Assembly (NCBI GenBank): GCA_001769295.1
Contig: MEOR01000147.1
Coordinates: 1-52,186, forward strand
Direction: 5' to 3'
Length of the DNA: 52,186 bases
Source: Bacteroidetes bacterium GWF2_49_14
Lineage (GTDB): Bacteria; Bacteroidota; Bacteroidia; Bacteroidales; UBA12481
Shown: positions 18,802-26,818 of the stretch, piece after piece
Layout: every line of letters begins with the position of its first letter
Position numbering within the stretch: position 1 is the first letter of the stretch
Translations under genes and position numbers: made by a program
Notes under the pieces: model-generated
Database searches by the model: none
What the model was told of the DNA's origin: nothing
What the model saw: the letters and a program-made list of their open reading frames with translations, nothing else

Positions 18802-18836
18802 TTTGCTACTCCCTGATGATTTTGTTTCTATCTTTA
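18802..18836 (+). promoter_or_regulatory. Promoter of the ruvX-def-lipoprotein operon
   Basis: TTTG (18802-18805), a 23-bp spacer and TATCTTTA (18829-18836), seven of eight to consensus in its fixed and variable positions. The leader to the ATG at 18848 would be very short. Confidence 0.5.
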
Positions 18837-18847
18837 CCAACTGGACA

Positions 18848-19276
18848 ATGGGAAGAATAATCGGAATAGATTACGGACAGAAGCGGACAGGACTGGCAGT
18901 TACTGATCCGGAACAGCGAATTGCAGGCGTTCTCACTACCGTGGCATCAAATGAACTATACACCTACCTCGAGAAGTATGTTCATAATGAGCCTGTTGAA
19001 GGATTTGTGGTAGGATTTCCGAGAGAAATGAACAATCAGCCCTCGGAATCTGCCCAATATGTCCAGGCTTTCGTTAAAGGTCTGATAAAAAAATTCCCCG
19101 GAATACCGGTGTTTTGGACCGATGAACGGTTCACCTCGAAAATGGCTGTGCAAACCCTGATCGCATCCGGTGCAAGCAAGTCGGACCGGCGCAACAAGGG
19201 GAATGTGGATGCCGTGAGTGCCGCGATTATTCTGGAATCCTGGCTCCAGGAAAGAATGTTTAAAGAATCAAGATAG
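18848..19276 (+). CDS. ruvX: RuvX/YqgF family RNase H-fold nuclease
   Basis: A 142-residue protein of the YqgF family (putative Holliday junction resolvase, also linked to pre-16S rRNA 5' processing). The RNase H-like core starts MGRIIGIDYGQKRTGLAV with catalytic Asp8. GFPREMNNQPSE, WTDERFTS (catalytic Glu) and a C-terminal KGNVDAVSAAIIL (catalytic Asp) complete the active site. The ATG at 18848 gives the family's usual N-terminus; the longer upstream frame would run through the promoters. The stop is 3 nt before def, so the two are co-transcribed. Confidence 0.9.
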   Translation: MGRIIGIDYGQKRTGLAVTDPEQRIAGVLTTVASNELYTYLEKYVHNEPVEGFVVGFPREMNNQPSESAQYVQAFVKGLIKKFPGIPVFWTDERFTSKMAVQTLIASGASKSDRRNKGNVDAVSAAIILESWLQERMFKESR

Positions 19277-19279
19277 CGT

Positions 19280-19840
19280 ATGATATTGCCTGTTTATGCG
19301 TACGGTTCTCCCGTACTTAAGAAGGTGGCTGAGGTTATCACTGCTGAGTACGCCGGATTAAGCCAATTGATTTCGGATATGTTCGAAACGATGTGGGCCG
19401 CCGATGGTGTTGGTCTGGCTGCTCCCCAGATCGGACTGGCAATCAGGCTTTTTGTAATGGATGCACGGGTCTATTCGGAGGAGGATCCCGCACTAAAGGA
19501 CTTCAAGAAAGTGTTTATCAATGCGCACATTCTTGAAAGAACCGGTGAGGAAGAGCTGATACAGGAGGGTTGCCTGAGTATTCCCAATATTCACGAGGAT
19601 ATTCTCCGACCGGGTCGTATCAGGATTCAATATTTGGATGAGGATTTTGCGGAACATGACGAGTGGTATGAAGGTATGGTTGCCCGGATTATACAGCATG
19701 AGTATGACCACCTCGATGGGATTCTTTTCCCAGAATTGCTTAGCCCTTTGAAAAAGAGATTATTAAAAGGAAAGTTGCGCGATATTTCAACTGGAAAAAT
19801 AACGGTAAAATACAGGATGGTATTCCCACTAAAAAAGTAA
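19280..19840 (+). CDS. def: Peptide deformylase
   Basis: A 186-residue metallopeptidase that removes the formyl group from the initiator methionine of new proteins. All three signature motifs are present: GVGLAAPQIG (43-52), EGCLSIP (96-102, metal ligand Cys98) and HEYDH (140-144, ligands His140 and His144, catalytic Glu141). It sits 3 nt after ruvX and 2 nt before a lipoprotein gene, forming a tight operon. The usual formyltransferase gene (fmt) is not next to it. Confidence 0.96.
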   Translation: MILPVYAYGSPVLKKVAEVITAEYAGLSQLISDMFETMWAADGVGLAAPQIGLAIRLFVMDARVYSEEDPALKDFKKVFINAHILERTGEEELIQEGCLSIPNIHEDILRPGRIRIQYLDEDFAEHDEWYEGMVARIIQHEYDHLDGILFPELLSPLKKRLLKGKLRDISTGKITVKYRMVFPLKK

Positions 19841-19842
19841 GT

Positions 19843-20370
19843 ATGAAGAATTTCCTGATTTTAGTATTTGTTATGTCTGCCCTCATCCTTACCGGATGCG
19901 GCCGTAATGCAGAGAAGAAAAAACTGATCGAAAAGATTGCAGCCGGTGAGGCCAGGATCTTTGGTGATACTATTACAGTTAGTCCTGATTTGAATACTGG
20001 CATGGAAATGATCCAGGCTTATACTGATTTTGCAAATACATACCCCGATGATACCGCCTCTGCCGAATATCTTTTTAAAGGGGCTGAGATAGCTATGAAC
20101 ATGAAGATGTCAGGAATGGCCATAGAATATTACAAAAGGATTGTGGATTCATGGCCGGGTTATTCGAAGGTAGGGTATTGTATTTTCCTTCAGGCATTTA
20201 TCCTTGAGAATGATCTTAAACAATATGACCAGGCCACTAAGGCGTATGAGGATTTTCTCAACCGTTTTCCGGATCATGTACTTGCCAAAGACGCCAGGAT
20301 GTCGATTCAAAACATGGGTAAGCCAATCGAGGAGTTAATCCGCGAGTGGGAAACACAAAATAAGGAGTAA
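19843..20370 (+). CDS. TPR-containing lipoprotein
   Basis: A 175-residue exported lipoprotein. The signal sequence ends in lipobox LTGC with the lipidated cysteine at 19. The rest is helical tetratricopeptide-like repeats (for example AEYLFKGAEIAMNMKMSGMAIEYY and ATKAYEDFLNRFPDH). It resembles BamD/YbgF-style TPR lipoproteins but is shorter, so a scaffolding role at the inner face of the outer membrane is inference. It is last in the ruvX-def operon and is followed by a terminator. Confidence 0.75.
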   Translation: MKNFLILVFVMSALILTGCGRNAEKKKLIEKIAAGEARIFGDTITVSPDLNTGMEMIQAYTDFANTYPDDTASAEYLFKGAEIAMNMKMSGMAIEYYKRIVDSWPGYSKVGYCIFLQAFILENDLKQYDQATKAYEDFLNRFPDHVLAKDARMSIQNMGKPIEELIREWETQNKE

Positions 20371-20392
20371 AAAATTTCCATTTTGCTCTGGA

Positions 20393-20427
20393 AATAGCGT
20401 CTATCTGTTCAGATAGGCGCTATTTTT
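20393..20427 (+). terminator. Terminator after the ruvX-def operon, touching the comEC start
   Basis: AATAGCG plus CTATC pair with GATAG plus CGCTATT around a short loop (20393-20424), and the stem runs into TTTTT, directly followed by the comEC ATG at 20428. The hairpin would also sit at the 5' end of any comEC transcript that reads through it. Confidence 0.8.
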
Positions 20428-22008
20428 ATGAACCCCCGGATATTTTTTTCCCTTGTTGGCCTTATTGCAGGAGTTCTTGCAGGCAGCGGAGTCTTTGCCG
20501 GTGAACCTATCGGACCAGCGCGGTTATGCGTGGCCCTTATTTCTCCTGTCTTATTCCTTATATGGCTCCTTATATCATTAAAGAAGGCTGGGTGGTTTGG
20601 CAGTTGGAAAGTCTTTTTTATCATTTGTTTTTTTTGTATAGGATACATCTCGGTTTCGACCAGCCGGTTTTCCATCGCCACGGATGATAGTACCTTTGTC
20701 CAGATAATTGCCAGGGTCCGTTCGGTTAAGCAGGTGAGCGATAAAATGATACAGGTCGTTATCAGTCCGTTGTATATTAACCGGGATTCAGCCTGGACAC
20801 GATCCAACGGGAGTATGGTGCTTTTGTCCCGCCCTGAAAAGGATACGATCAGGTCCGGTGAAATCAGGAGGTTCGGTCCGGTTCGGATCAGCAGAACATC
20901 AACAAAACCCGGCAAGGGAGGATTTGTATCCAGCCGGTACTGGCGGTCCCGTGGGGTGGAATATGAAGCCTGGATTTATGCCGGCCAAAGTCATCTTATT
21001 CGTCCTTTAGGGCGGCCAGGGATTAGAGAACGATTGGAACGATGGCAGGGACTTCTGGTAAGTAAGATTGCTGAGATGAAACTTTCAGAGTCTTCCCGCG
21101 GCCTCCTGGCAGCCATGATTTTTGGTGATCGGGGCCAGGTAGAAGACGATGTGATCCAATCCTTTTCCAAGGCAGGCATCGTTCATGTGCTTTCGGTTTC
21201 AGGACTTCATGTGGGAATCATCTATCTGGTCATTACTTTTCTCCTCAGCAGGTTACCGTTAATTCCCGCCTATGTCAGGCCAATCCTGAGTGTTGCCTTG
21301 GTCTGGGCTTATACCGGTATTTCCGGTTTCAGCAACTCCGCCTGTCGCGCCGCAGGGATGATCAGCCTTTTTGCGGCATCGAGGATCACTTTCCGTACTA
21401 ACCGCGGACTCGATATTCTTGCTGGTGTGGCACTGATACAGTGCGTGATCAACCCATTCCTTGTTTTCAGTGCAGGGGCGCAACTTTCCTACCTGGCGGT
21501 TGCAGGCATCTTTATCTGGATGCCTGTATTGACCAAACGAATCAGCGGTAACCTGGTCAAAAGAAAGATACTGGAATCTGCCGCAGTATCCGTGTCAGCA
21601 CAAAGTCTGCTCGTTCCGGTACTTATTTTCTGGTATGGTTGGGTGCCGGTATATTTTCTTATCGGGAATATGGTACTGTTGCCGCTCCTTGTTCTCTCCT
21701 TTTATGCCGGATTGGGGCTGGTGGGGTTATATTTTGCCGGTCTGTCCATACCCCCGGCATGCGCTGTGATTGACCTCATGGTGAAAACATCCATGAAAGG
21801 CGCAGAGTGGCTTGGATCGTTGCCCGGCAGCATGTTCGATCCCGGCAAAGTAAGCCTTACCGACATGCTGGTCTATTATGGTGTTTTGCTCATGGCGAGG
21901 CTGTATGTTGACAATCCCTCTCCCTCATTGCTCCGTAGGTTTCTGGTACTGTCAGGCCTGATGATTGGACTATCGCTGGCGGCAGGACTAGTAATGAGCT
22001 GGATTTAA
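20428..22008 (+). CDS. comEC: ComEC/Rec2-type DNA-uptake membrane protein
   Basis: A 526-residue polytopic inner-membrane protein. Two or three hydrophobic segments open it, then a soluble OB-like DUF4131-type part (about 80-200). The ComEC channel domain follows, with the signature HVLSVSGLHVGIIY (about 252-265) and GFSNSACRAAGM. It lacks the C-terminal metallo-beta-lactamase domain of Bacillus ComEC. ComEC proteins carry single-stranded DNA across the inner membrane during natural transformation. No other competence gene is nearby. The ATG at 20428 abuts the upstream terminator and no promoter is clear, so expression may depend on readthrough. The end overlaps the YrdC-type gene by 4 bp, tail to tail. 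Confidence 0.85.
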   Translation: MNPRIFFSLVGLIAGVLAGSGVFAGEPIGPARLCVALISPVLFLIWLLISLKKAGWFGSWKVFFIICFFCIGYISVSTSRFSIATDDSTFVQIIARVRSVKQVSDKMIQVVISPLYINRDSAWTRSNGSMVLLSRPEKDTIRSGEIRRFGPVRISRTSTKPGKGGFVSSRYWRSRGVEYEAWIYAGQSHLIRPLGRPGIRERLERWQGLLVSKIAEMKLSESSRGLLAAMIFGDRGQVEDDVIQSFSKAGIVHVLSVSGLHVGIIYLVITFLLSRLPLIPAYVRPILSVALVWAYTGISGFSNSACRAAGMISLFAASRITFRTNRGLDILAGVALIQCVINPFLVFSAGAQLSYLAVAGIFIWMPVLTKRISGNLVKRKILESAAVSVSAQSLLVPVLIFWYGWVPVYFLIGNMVLLPLLVLSFYAGLGLVGLYFAGLSIPPACAVIDLMVKTSMKGAEWLGSLPGSMFDPGKVSLTDMLVYYGVLLMARLYVDNPSPSLLRRFLVLSGLMIGLSLAAGLVMSWI

Positions 22009-22619
22009 TATTCCAGTACTCCGAGCCCTTCCCGGATAATTTCAATCTCGGAGCCGGTGCAATCAACAATGGTTGAGGGGACATTGTTTCCGAATCCACC
22101 ATCAATAACAAGATCAACACGATGCCCCATCTCTTCATGGATCAGCTCCGGGTCTGTTGTGTAGTCGAGGATTGTATCACCACTGTGAACCGAAGTCGTA
22201 AGAATAGGATTCCCGAGGACCCTTACAATCTCTTGAATAATTGAATTGTCAGGTATGCGGATCCCAACGGTTTTCTTTTTGCTCTTCAGAATCTTTGGTA
22301 CGTTATTATTTGCTTCCAGGATGAAAGTGAAAGGACCGGGCAGATTTCGTTTCATCAATTTATAGACCTGATTGTTAATCGGCTTGGTGTAATCCGAGAG
22401 ATGACTCAGGTCGTTAACAATAAACGAAAACCGGGTTTTTTCCGGATCTATGCCTTTGATCTGGGCAATACGGTCAATAGCTTTTCCCTTGGTAATATCA
22501 CATCCCAATCCATAAACTGTATCGGTTGGATATATAATAACCCCGCCATTCCGCAAAATTTCAACCACCCGGTCAATCTCCTGCGGGTTTGGGTTCTGCG
22601 GATATATTTTTCGGATCAT
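22005..22619 (-). CDS. YrdC/Sua5/YciO family protein (threonylcarbamoyl-AMP synthase-like)
   Basis: A 204-residue YrdC-fold protein. It has the motif GGVIIYPTDTVYGLGCD near residue 25, the ATP/threonine pocket segment KTRFSFIVND, LPGPFTFIL and VGIRIPD. TsaC/Sua5 members make threonylcarbamoyl-AMP for the t6A37 modification of tRNA. The single-domain form resembles YciO as much as TsaC, and Bacteroidota usually also carry a Sua5-type copy, so the true t6A role is uncertain. It overlaps the transaldolase stop by 1 nt and is probably coupled to it. Confidence 0.75.
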   Translation of the reverse strand: MIRKIYPQNPNPQEIDRVVEILRNGGVIIYPTDTVYGLGCDITKGKAIDRIAQIKGIDPEKTRFSFIVNDLSHLSDYTKPINNQVYKLMKRNLPGPFTFILEANNNVPKILKSKKKTVGIRIPDNSIIQEIVRVLGNPILTTSVHSGDTILDYTTDPELIHEEMGHRVDLVIDGGFGNNVPSTIVDCTGSEIEIIREGLGVLEY

Positions 22620-23275
22620 CAGCCGTTTAGCTTCTTATAGTCGGAGAGAAATTTTTGCAGTCCGGCTGTGGTCAGCGGGTGATCGAGCAATCCAAGGATT
22701 GACTGAAGGGGGCAGGTTACTACGTCGGCTCCGGCCTCAGCGCATTGGAGGATATGCATACTGTGCCGGATTGAGGCGCCAATAACTTGTGTATCAAATT
22801 GATAATATTGATACATCTCGACGATTTGCCGAACCAGGCCAACCCCATCCACAGAGATATCATCAAGCCTGCCAATAAAGGGTGACACATAAGTAGCGCC
22901 TGCCTTGGCAGCAAGCAAGGCTTGCCCGACCGAGAATATCAGTGTGCAGTTTGTCCTGATATTCAGTCCGGAGAAATGGCGAATGGCTTTGATCCCTTCA
23001 CGGGTAACCGGAACTTTTACAACGATTCGCGGGTGCAGACCGGCAAGCTTTTCGCCTTCCCGTATCATTCCCTCAAAATCGGTGGAAATAACCTCAGCAG
23101 AGACATCCCCGGTTACGATATTGCAAATGGTCACATAGTGACCCAAAATGTTTTGTTCACCCTGGATTCCCTCTTTTGCCATCAGGGAAGGGTTGGTAGT
23201 AACACCATCAAGAATTCCAAGATCTTGTGCTTCGCGAATTTGGTCAAGGTTGGCTGTGTCGATGAAAAATTTCAT
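22619..23275 (-). CDS. tal: Transaldolase (small, fructose-6-phosphate aldolase-like type)
   Basis: A 218-residue class I aldolase of the short transaldolase/FSA subfamily. It begins MKFFIDTANLDQIREA and shows DGVTTNPSL, VKVPVT (Schiff-base lysine), NCTLIFSVGQA and SPFIGRLDD. It transfers dihydroxyacetone units in the non-oxidative pentose phosphate pathway; the fully bacterial short form is usually true transaldolase. It lies between the PD40 lipoprotein (33 bp upstream) and the YrdC-type gene, all on the minus strand, probably one unit. Confidence 0.9.
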   Translation of the reverse strand: MKFFIDTANLDQIREAQDLGILDGVTTNPSLMAKEGIQGEQNILGHYVTICNIVTGDVSAEVISTDFEGMIREGEKLAGLHPRIVVKVPVTREGIKAIRHFSGLNIRTNCTLIFSVGQALLAAKAGATYVSPFIGRLDDISVDGVGLVRQIVEMYQYYQFDTQVIGASIRHSMHILQCAEAGADVVTCPLQSILGLLDHPLTTAGLQKFLSDYKKLNG

Positions 23276-23308
23276 ATTCAGGTAGTTAAGGTGTTTTAAT
23301 GTTGGGAA

Positions 23309-24307
23309 TTATTCTATCATTTTTGGTATTCCTACGTAATACAGGTCGAATCCGCCTTTTCCACCTTCCCTGTCTGAAGAAAAAATCATCAGATCATTGG
23401 TAAAATAGAGGGCAAGGAATACAACCGGACGGCATTCATCGGCAGCGGTATTGATGGTTGGACCAAAGTTTACCGGTTGCTGCCATTCCGTTCCGTCAAA
23501 CCTGGAATAATAAAGATCATATCCTCCGTATCCACCTGCCCTTTTTGAGGAGAACACAAGCAGTTCGTCATTGGAATACGGGAAGATATCCACCGAATCG
23601 GAATTGAGGATGGTGACCTTTTCGGCCGGATAGGTTGTATCGGCTTTGGCCCATTCCAGGAAATCGGCATTTTCCGCAATTTTAACCCGATAAATATCAA
23701 TGTCCCCATCACGGTTGGACGAGAAAAGGAATTCTCGGCGGTTGGCATTTAAGGCCGGATAGGCGTCATACTGGGGAGAGTTGATTCCTTTAATACGGAA
23801 GGGTTCCGGGTCGATCGGTGAAATGCCGCTAAAACTGAAGTTATTAAAGTAGGAAGTGTAAATCTCCATGTTTCCTGTCCGGTCGCTAGAAAAAAGGAAG
23901 AAGTACTCCTGCACCCCTAGTTGTGCTGTGTAGGGGCCGAACTCATTATCTTCAGTATTGGAAAGTTCTTCCAGGTAATAGTAGGGATAGGATTGCCCTT
24001 CGTAGGCATTCAACACAAAAGTTCCGTCGACCTGATTAAATCCTGCCCAGAGTTCGTAGTTCATCAGATCGTATTTTTTCCCGAGGGTGTAACGGTTGGA
24101 GGAGAAAACCAATGGAAGGGTAAATGAGATGGTTGGTGGCCCTGAAGAATTGAAATCATCATATGAGCTGTTGACCGCTGTGAGGTTTTTAACGGTATCC
24201 GAAAAAAGCCCCCGCTCATACTTAATGTCCCAGGTTTTAAAACAACCGGAAATAAAAAAGGAAGCAAACAGAAGGGAAAGGAGCAGAAGCCGATTCAGGT
24301 TTTTCAT
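23309..24307 (-). CDS. PD40 beta-propeller lipoprotein
   Basis: A 332-residue lipoprotein with lipobox ISGC (Cys22). Its body carries repeated WD40-like PD40 strands: VFSSNR, LFSSDRTGNMEIY, LFSSNRDGDIDIY, VFSSKRAGGYGGYDLY and IFSSDREGGKGGFDLY. Such propellers occur in TolB and in PD40-OmpA proteins of Bacteroidota, where they bind partners or peptidoglycan-linked complexes; here no OmpA domain is present. Its function is unknown. A TACCTTTA box precedes it, right after the SRP RNA terminator. The downstream genes transaldolase and yrdC/yciO may be co-transcribed. Confidence 0.75.
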   Translation of the reverse strand: MKNLNRLLLLSLLFASFFISGCFKTWDIKYERGLFSDTVKNLTAVNSSYDDFNSSGPPTISFTLPLVFSSNRYTLGKKYDLMNYELWAGFNQVDGTFVLNAYEGQSYPYYYLEELSNTEDNEFGPYTAQLGVQEYFFLFSSDRTGNMEIYTSYFNNFSFSGISPIDPEPFRIKGINSPQYDAYPALNANRREFLFSSNRDGDIDIYRVKIAENADFLEWAKADTTYPAEKVTILNSDSVDIFPYSNDELLVFSSKRAGGYGGYDLYYSRFDGTEWQQPVNFGPTINTAADECRPVVFLALYFTNDLMIFSSDREGGKGGFDLYYVGIPKMIE

Positions 24308-24327
24308 TTCTTTACGATTCTTGGCCG

Positions 24328-24335
24328 TAAAGGTA
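24328..24335 (-). promoter_or_regulatory. Possible -7 box of the PD40 lipoprotein gene
   Basis: The minus strand reads TACCTTTA, one base off TAnnTTTG, 20 bp before the ATG. No -33 element is evident because the region upstream is the SRP RNA T-run. Confidence 0.35.
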
Positions 24336-24345
24336 TGATTCCGTA

Positions 24346-24357
24346 ATAAAAAAAGAA
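24346..24357 (-). terminator. T-run ending SRP RNA
   Basis: Directly past the closing helix of the SRP RNA the minus strand reads TTCTTTTTTTATT. The terminal helix of the RNA itself acts as the terminator stem. Confidence 0.7.
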
Positions 24358-24456
24358 GGGGTAAGCTACTTATATCGCGCCGCTACAACCGCATACCCTT
24401 GCTACCTTCCGGTCCTGGGGGAGTTCAGCGGGAGCTGGCCGTATAAGACTTACCCC
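24358..24456 (-). ncRNA. ffs: Signal recognition particle RNA, small 4.5S type
   Basis: SRP RNA pairs with Ffh to target membrane proteins to the translocon. The minus strand carries the conserved apical part: CAGGACCGGAAGGTAGCA, holding the GGAA tetraloop and the asymmetric loop bound by Ffh. The ends GGGGTAAG (5') and CTTACCCC (3') pair to close the hairpin. The length is about 99 nt, the short form without an Alu domain. A perfect promoter stands immediately upstream and a T-run downstream. Confidence 0.93.
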
Positions 24457-24459
24457 TCG

Positions 24460-24490
24460 CAAAGATAGCAAATGTTTTCAGTTGAGACAA
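24460..24490 (-). promoter_or_regulatory. Promoter of SRP RNA
   Basis: On the minus strand TTG (24490-24488), a 20-bp spacer and TATCTTTG (24467-24460), a full match to the Bacteroidota consensus. Initiation would fall at the first G of the RNA. Confidence 0.8.
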
Positions 24491-24498
24491 TTTCCGTT

Positions 24499-24506
24499 TA
24501 TCTTTG
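24499..24506 (+). promoter_or_regulatory. -7 box of the DUF4199/glycosyltransferase operon
   Basis: TATCTTTG, a perfect box, about 25 bp before the ATG at 24531. The -33 region is only partly conserved. It faces away from the SRP RNA promoter, and the two overlap within about 50 bp. Confidence 0.6.
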
Positions 24507-24530
24507 TCCGAAAGCAAACCCGCATCCATT

Positions 24531-25088
24531 ATGGAAAATGAGCGACCGAGTATACTAAAACCTGCCATGACTTATGGAGTTATCATTGCCGTTGTAATGA
24601 TTATCCTTGCGGTTATCGTTTGGATTTCAGGCCTTGAAAGTGCTCAATGGTTTCAGTGGATTAACTGGGCGGCCTATTTCGGAGTTCTCTATTACTGTCT
24701 GAAGAACTGGCGTGACCATTACCTGGGGGGATATATCCGGTATGGGAAAGCGGTGAGCGCCGGCATCCTTTTCATGTTCTTTGCATCCATTATCTATGGC
24801 TTTTATAATGTGATCTACCTCACCTGGCTGGATCCGGAGGCTGTTGACCGGATGATGGATTTGATGGAAGAGGTCTATTACAAGCAAGGTCTATCAGATG
24901 AGGATGTTAATCTGGCCATGTCCTGGTTTGGCAAGATGAAGAGTCCGGGAATGCAGTTTTTCAGCATCATTTTCGGAACCACCCTTTTGGGTGTGATACT
25001 TTCCTTAATTGTCGCTTTTTTCGTCCGGAAAGAGGGCGATCCTTTCCGCCAGGCAATGTCGGAGATTGAAAAATCTGACGAAGAATAA
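24531..25088 (+). CDS. DUF4199 family membrane protein
   Basis: A 185-residue protein with four predicted membrane segments (about residues 15-37, 45-62, 78-100 and 140-162) and a charged C-terminal tail. It fits the Bacteroidota-specific DUF4199 family: a Gly-rich first helix, then a GGYIRYGKAVSAG loop. The family has no known function. The ATG at 24531 is chosen since the frame upstream would start at the -7 box. It lies 18 bp before a glycosyltransferase gene and is probably in the same operon; a partner role with it is only a guess. Confidence 0.75.
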   Translation: MENERPSILKPAMTYGVIIAVVMIILAVIVWISGLESAQWFQWINWAAYFGVLYYCLKNWRDHYLGGYIRYGKAVSAGILFMFFASIIYGFYNVIYLTWLDPEAVDRMMDLMEEVYYKQGLSDEDVNLAMSWFGKMKSPGMQFFSIIFGTTLLGVILSLIVAFFVRKEGDPFRQAMSEIEKSDEE

Positions 25089-25106
25089 CCCTTCAAACAC
25101 ATTCGG

Positions 25107-26054
25107 ATGGACCTGACAGTTGTTGTGCCCGTGTTCAATGAAGAGGAATCCCTGCCTGAACTGGTGGAATGGATTGAATCAGTTGCAGCAAGGGAAAAGT
25201 ATGAGTACGAAATTATCCTGGTTGATGATGGGAGTCGCGACGGCTCGTGGCAGGTGATAAGAGAATTATCTGCCAAATTTGCAACCATCCGCGGGGTCAG
25301 GTTTCAAAGAAATTACGGAAAGGCAGCCGCACTGCAGTGCGGTTTCGGTATGGCTCAAGGAGAAGTTGTGGTTACAATGGATGCCGACCTACAGGATAGC
25401 CCTGAAGAGATACCGGGACTGCTACAGATGATCACGAAGGATGGGTTTGACCTGGTATCGGGCTGGAAAAAAAAGAGAAGGGATCCGTTGGGCAAAAGGC
25501 TGCCATCAAAATTCTTTAATAGGGTTGCCCGAATAAATAGTGGCATCCGGCTGCATGATTTCAATTGTGGACTTAAAGCATACCGAAATGAGGTGGTTAA
25601 AAGTATTGAGGTGTTCGGTGATATGCACCGGTATACCCCGATTCTTGCCAAGCGTGCCGGGTTCGGACGCATCGGCGAAAAAACTGTGCACCACCGCGAG
25701 CGAAAATACGGCAAAACAAAATATGGGTGGGAACGTCTGTTTACGGGCGCCCTTGACCTGCTAACCGTAAGTTTTATTACACGCTTTTCAAAAAAGCCGA
25801 TGCATTTTTTCGGATCTCTTGGCATGCTGATGATGTTTTTCGGATTTGCTGTAACCGTTTGGCTTGCAGCCGATAAGATTCATTCAATCCGTACCCATGA
25901 GGTTTACAGGCAAATCACGGATCAGCCCATGTTTTATCTTGCACTGCTTGCGGTCATCATTGGTGTACAGCTGTTTTTAACCGGATTCCTGGCCGAACTG
26001 GTATCCCGTTCATCCGCTGACCGGAACAAATACCTGATTTCTGAGGAGATATGA
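25107..26054 (+). CDS. Family 2 glycosyltransferase, DPM1/GtrB-like, with C-terminal membrane anchors
   Basis: A 315-residue GT-A enzyme. The nucleotide-sugar site VVPVFNEEESLPEL leads the chain. A DDGSRDGS motif (40-47) and the metal-binding MDADLQD (91-97) follow, and a basic acceptor segment is at RERKYGKTKYGW. Two membrane helices sit near residues 230-250 and 275-300. DPM1/GtrB-type enzymes load a sugar on polyprenyl phosphate on the cytoplasmic side. Its stop overlaps the start of the next gene by 4 nt (ATGA), so translation is coupled. Confidence 0.88.
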   Translation: MDLTVVVPVFNEEESLPELVEWIESVAAREKYEYEIILVDDGSRDGSWQVIRELSAKFATIRGVRFQRNYGKAAALQCGFGMAQGEVVVTMDADLQDSPEEIPGLLQMITKDGFDLVSGWKKKRRDPLGKRLPSKFFNRVARINSGIRLHDFNCGLKAYRNEVVKSIEVFGDMHRYTPILAKRAGFGRIGEKTVHHRERKYGKTKYGWERLFTGALDLLTVSFITRFSKKPMHFFGSLGMLMMFFGFAVTVWLAADKIHSIRTHEVYRQITDQPMFYLALLAVIIGVQLFLTGFLAELVSRSSADRNKYLISEEI

Positions 26055-26818
26055 AGACCTTGATTCGATGGGCCTTACGGTTTCTTCCCCGTCCTTTCCT
26101 TATACGAGCCAGCTACCTTTTTATGCAGGTGATAAAACCATTTCTGAATGGAGATAAGGTAACCTGTCCTGTTTGTGGTTCATCTTTTAAGAAATTTCTG
26201 CCCTATGGGGTTCATTCCCGGAACAACGTTCTATGCCCCTCTTGCCTCAGTCTTGAGCGCCACCGACTGATCTGGATTTACCTGGAGCGTGAAACCGATT
26301 TTTTCACCGCCCCTCGCAGGGTATTGCATGTGGCTCCTGAACAATGTTTCCTGGGGAGGTTCCGAAAGCTGAAAAACCTCGTGTACATGACTGCCGATCT
26401 GGAATCACCGATTGCGGATTATCATTTCGACCTTCATAAGATCCCATTTGAATGTAACCATTTCGATGCCATTCTTTGTAACCATGTGATGGAACATGTG
26501 GCGGATGACCGGAAGGTTCTTTCAGAAATATTAAGGGTCCTGAGGCCGGGTGGACTGGCCATTCTTCAGGTTCCCCGCGATCCCGGCCTGACTGCTACCT
26601 ATGAGGATAGTGCAATCACGGACCCAAGAGACCGCGAGGTGCATTTTGGGCAGAAGGATCATGTGCGTCTTTATGGCACCGATTACCCCGACCGACTCCG
26701 AAGTGCCGGCTTTCTGGTTTCGGAATGGTCGGTTCGGGAGAATTTCACACCTGATGAAATTGAAAAGTACCGTTTGGCCCAGGAAGAGGTTCTTTACATA
26801 ACTTCGAAGCCCGGATGA
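26051..26818 (+). CDS. SAM-dependent methyltransferase with N-terminal zinc-ribbon-like module
   Basis: A 255-residue class I methyltransferase. Two Cys pairs near the N-terminus (C39/C42 in CPVC, C62/C65 in CPSC) look like a zinc ribbon. The SAM fold follows, with a modified motif I (LHVAPEQC), DAILCNHVMEHV and an LRPGGLAILQVP post-motif. The substrate is unknown. Being coupled by ATGA overlaps to a glycosyltransferase on each side, it probably methylates a sugar, lipid-linked sugar or glycoprotein; this is inference. Confidence 0.8.
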   Translation: MKTLIRWALRFLPRPFLIRASYLFMQVIKPFLNGDKVTCPVCGSSFKKFLPYGVHSRNNVLCPSCLSLERHRLIWIYLERETDFFTAPRRVLHVAPEQCFLGRFRKLKNLVYMTADLESPIADYHFDLHKIPFECNHFDAILCNHVMEHVADDRKVLSEILRVLRPGGLAILQVPRDPGLTATYEDSAITDPRDREVHFGQKDHVRLYGTDYPDRLRSAGFLVSEWSVRENFTPDEIEKYRLAQEEVLYITSKPG

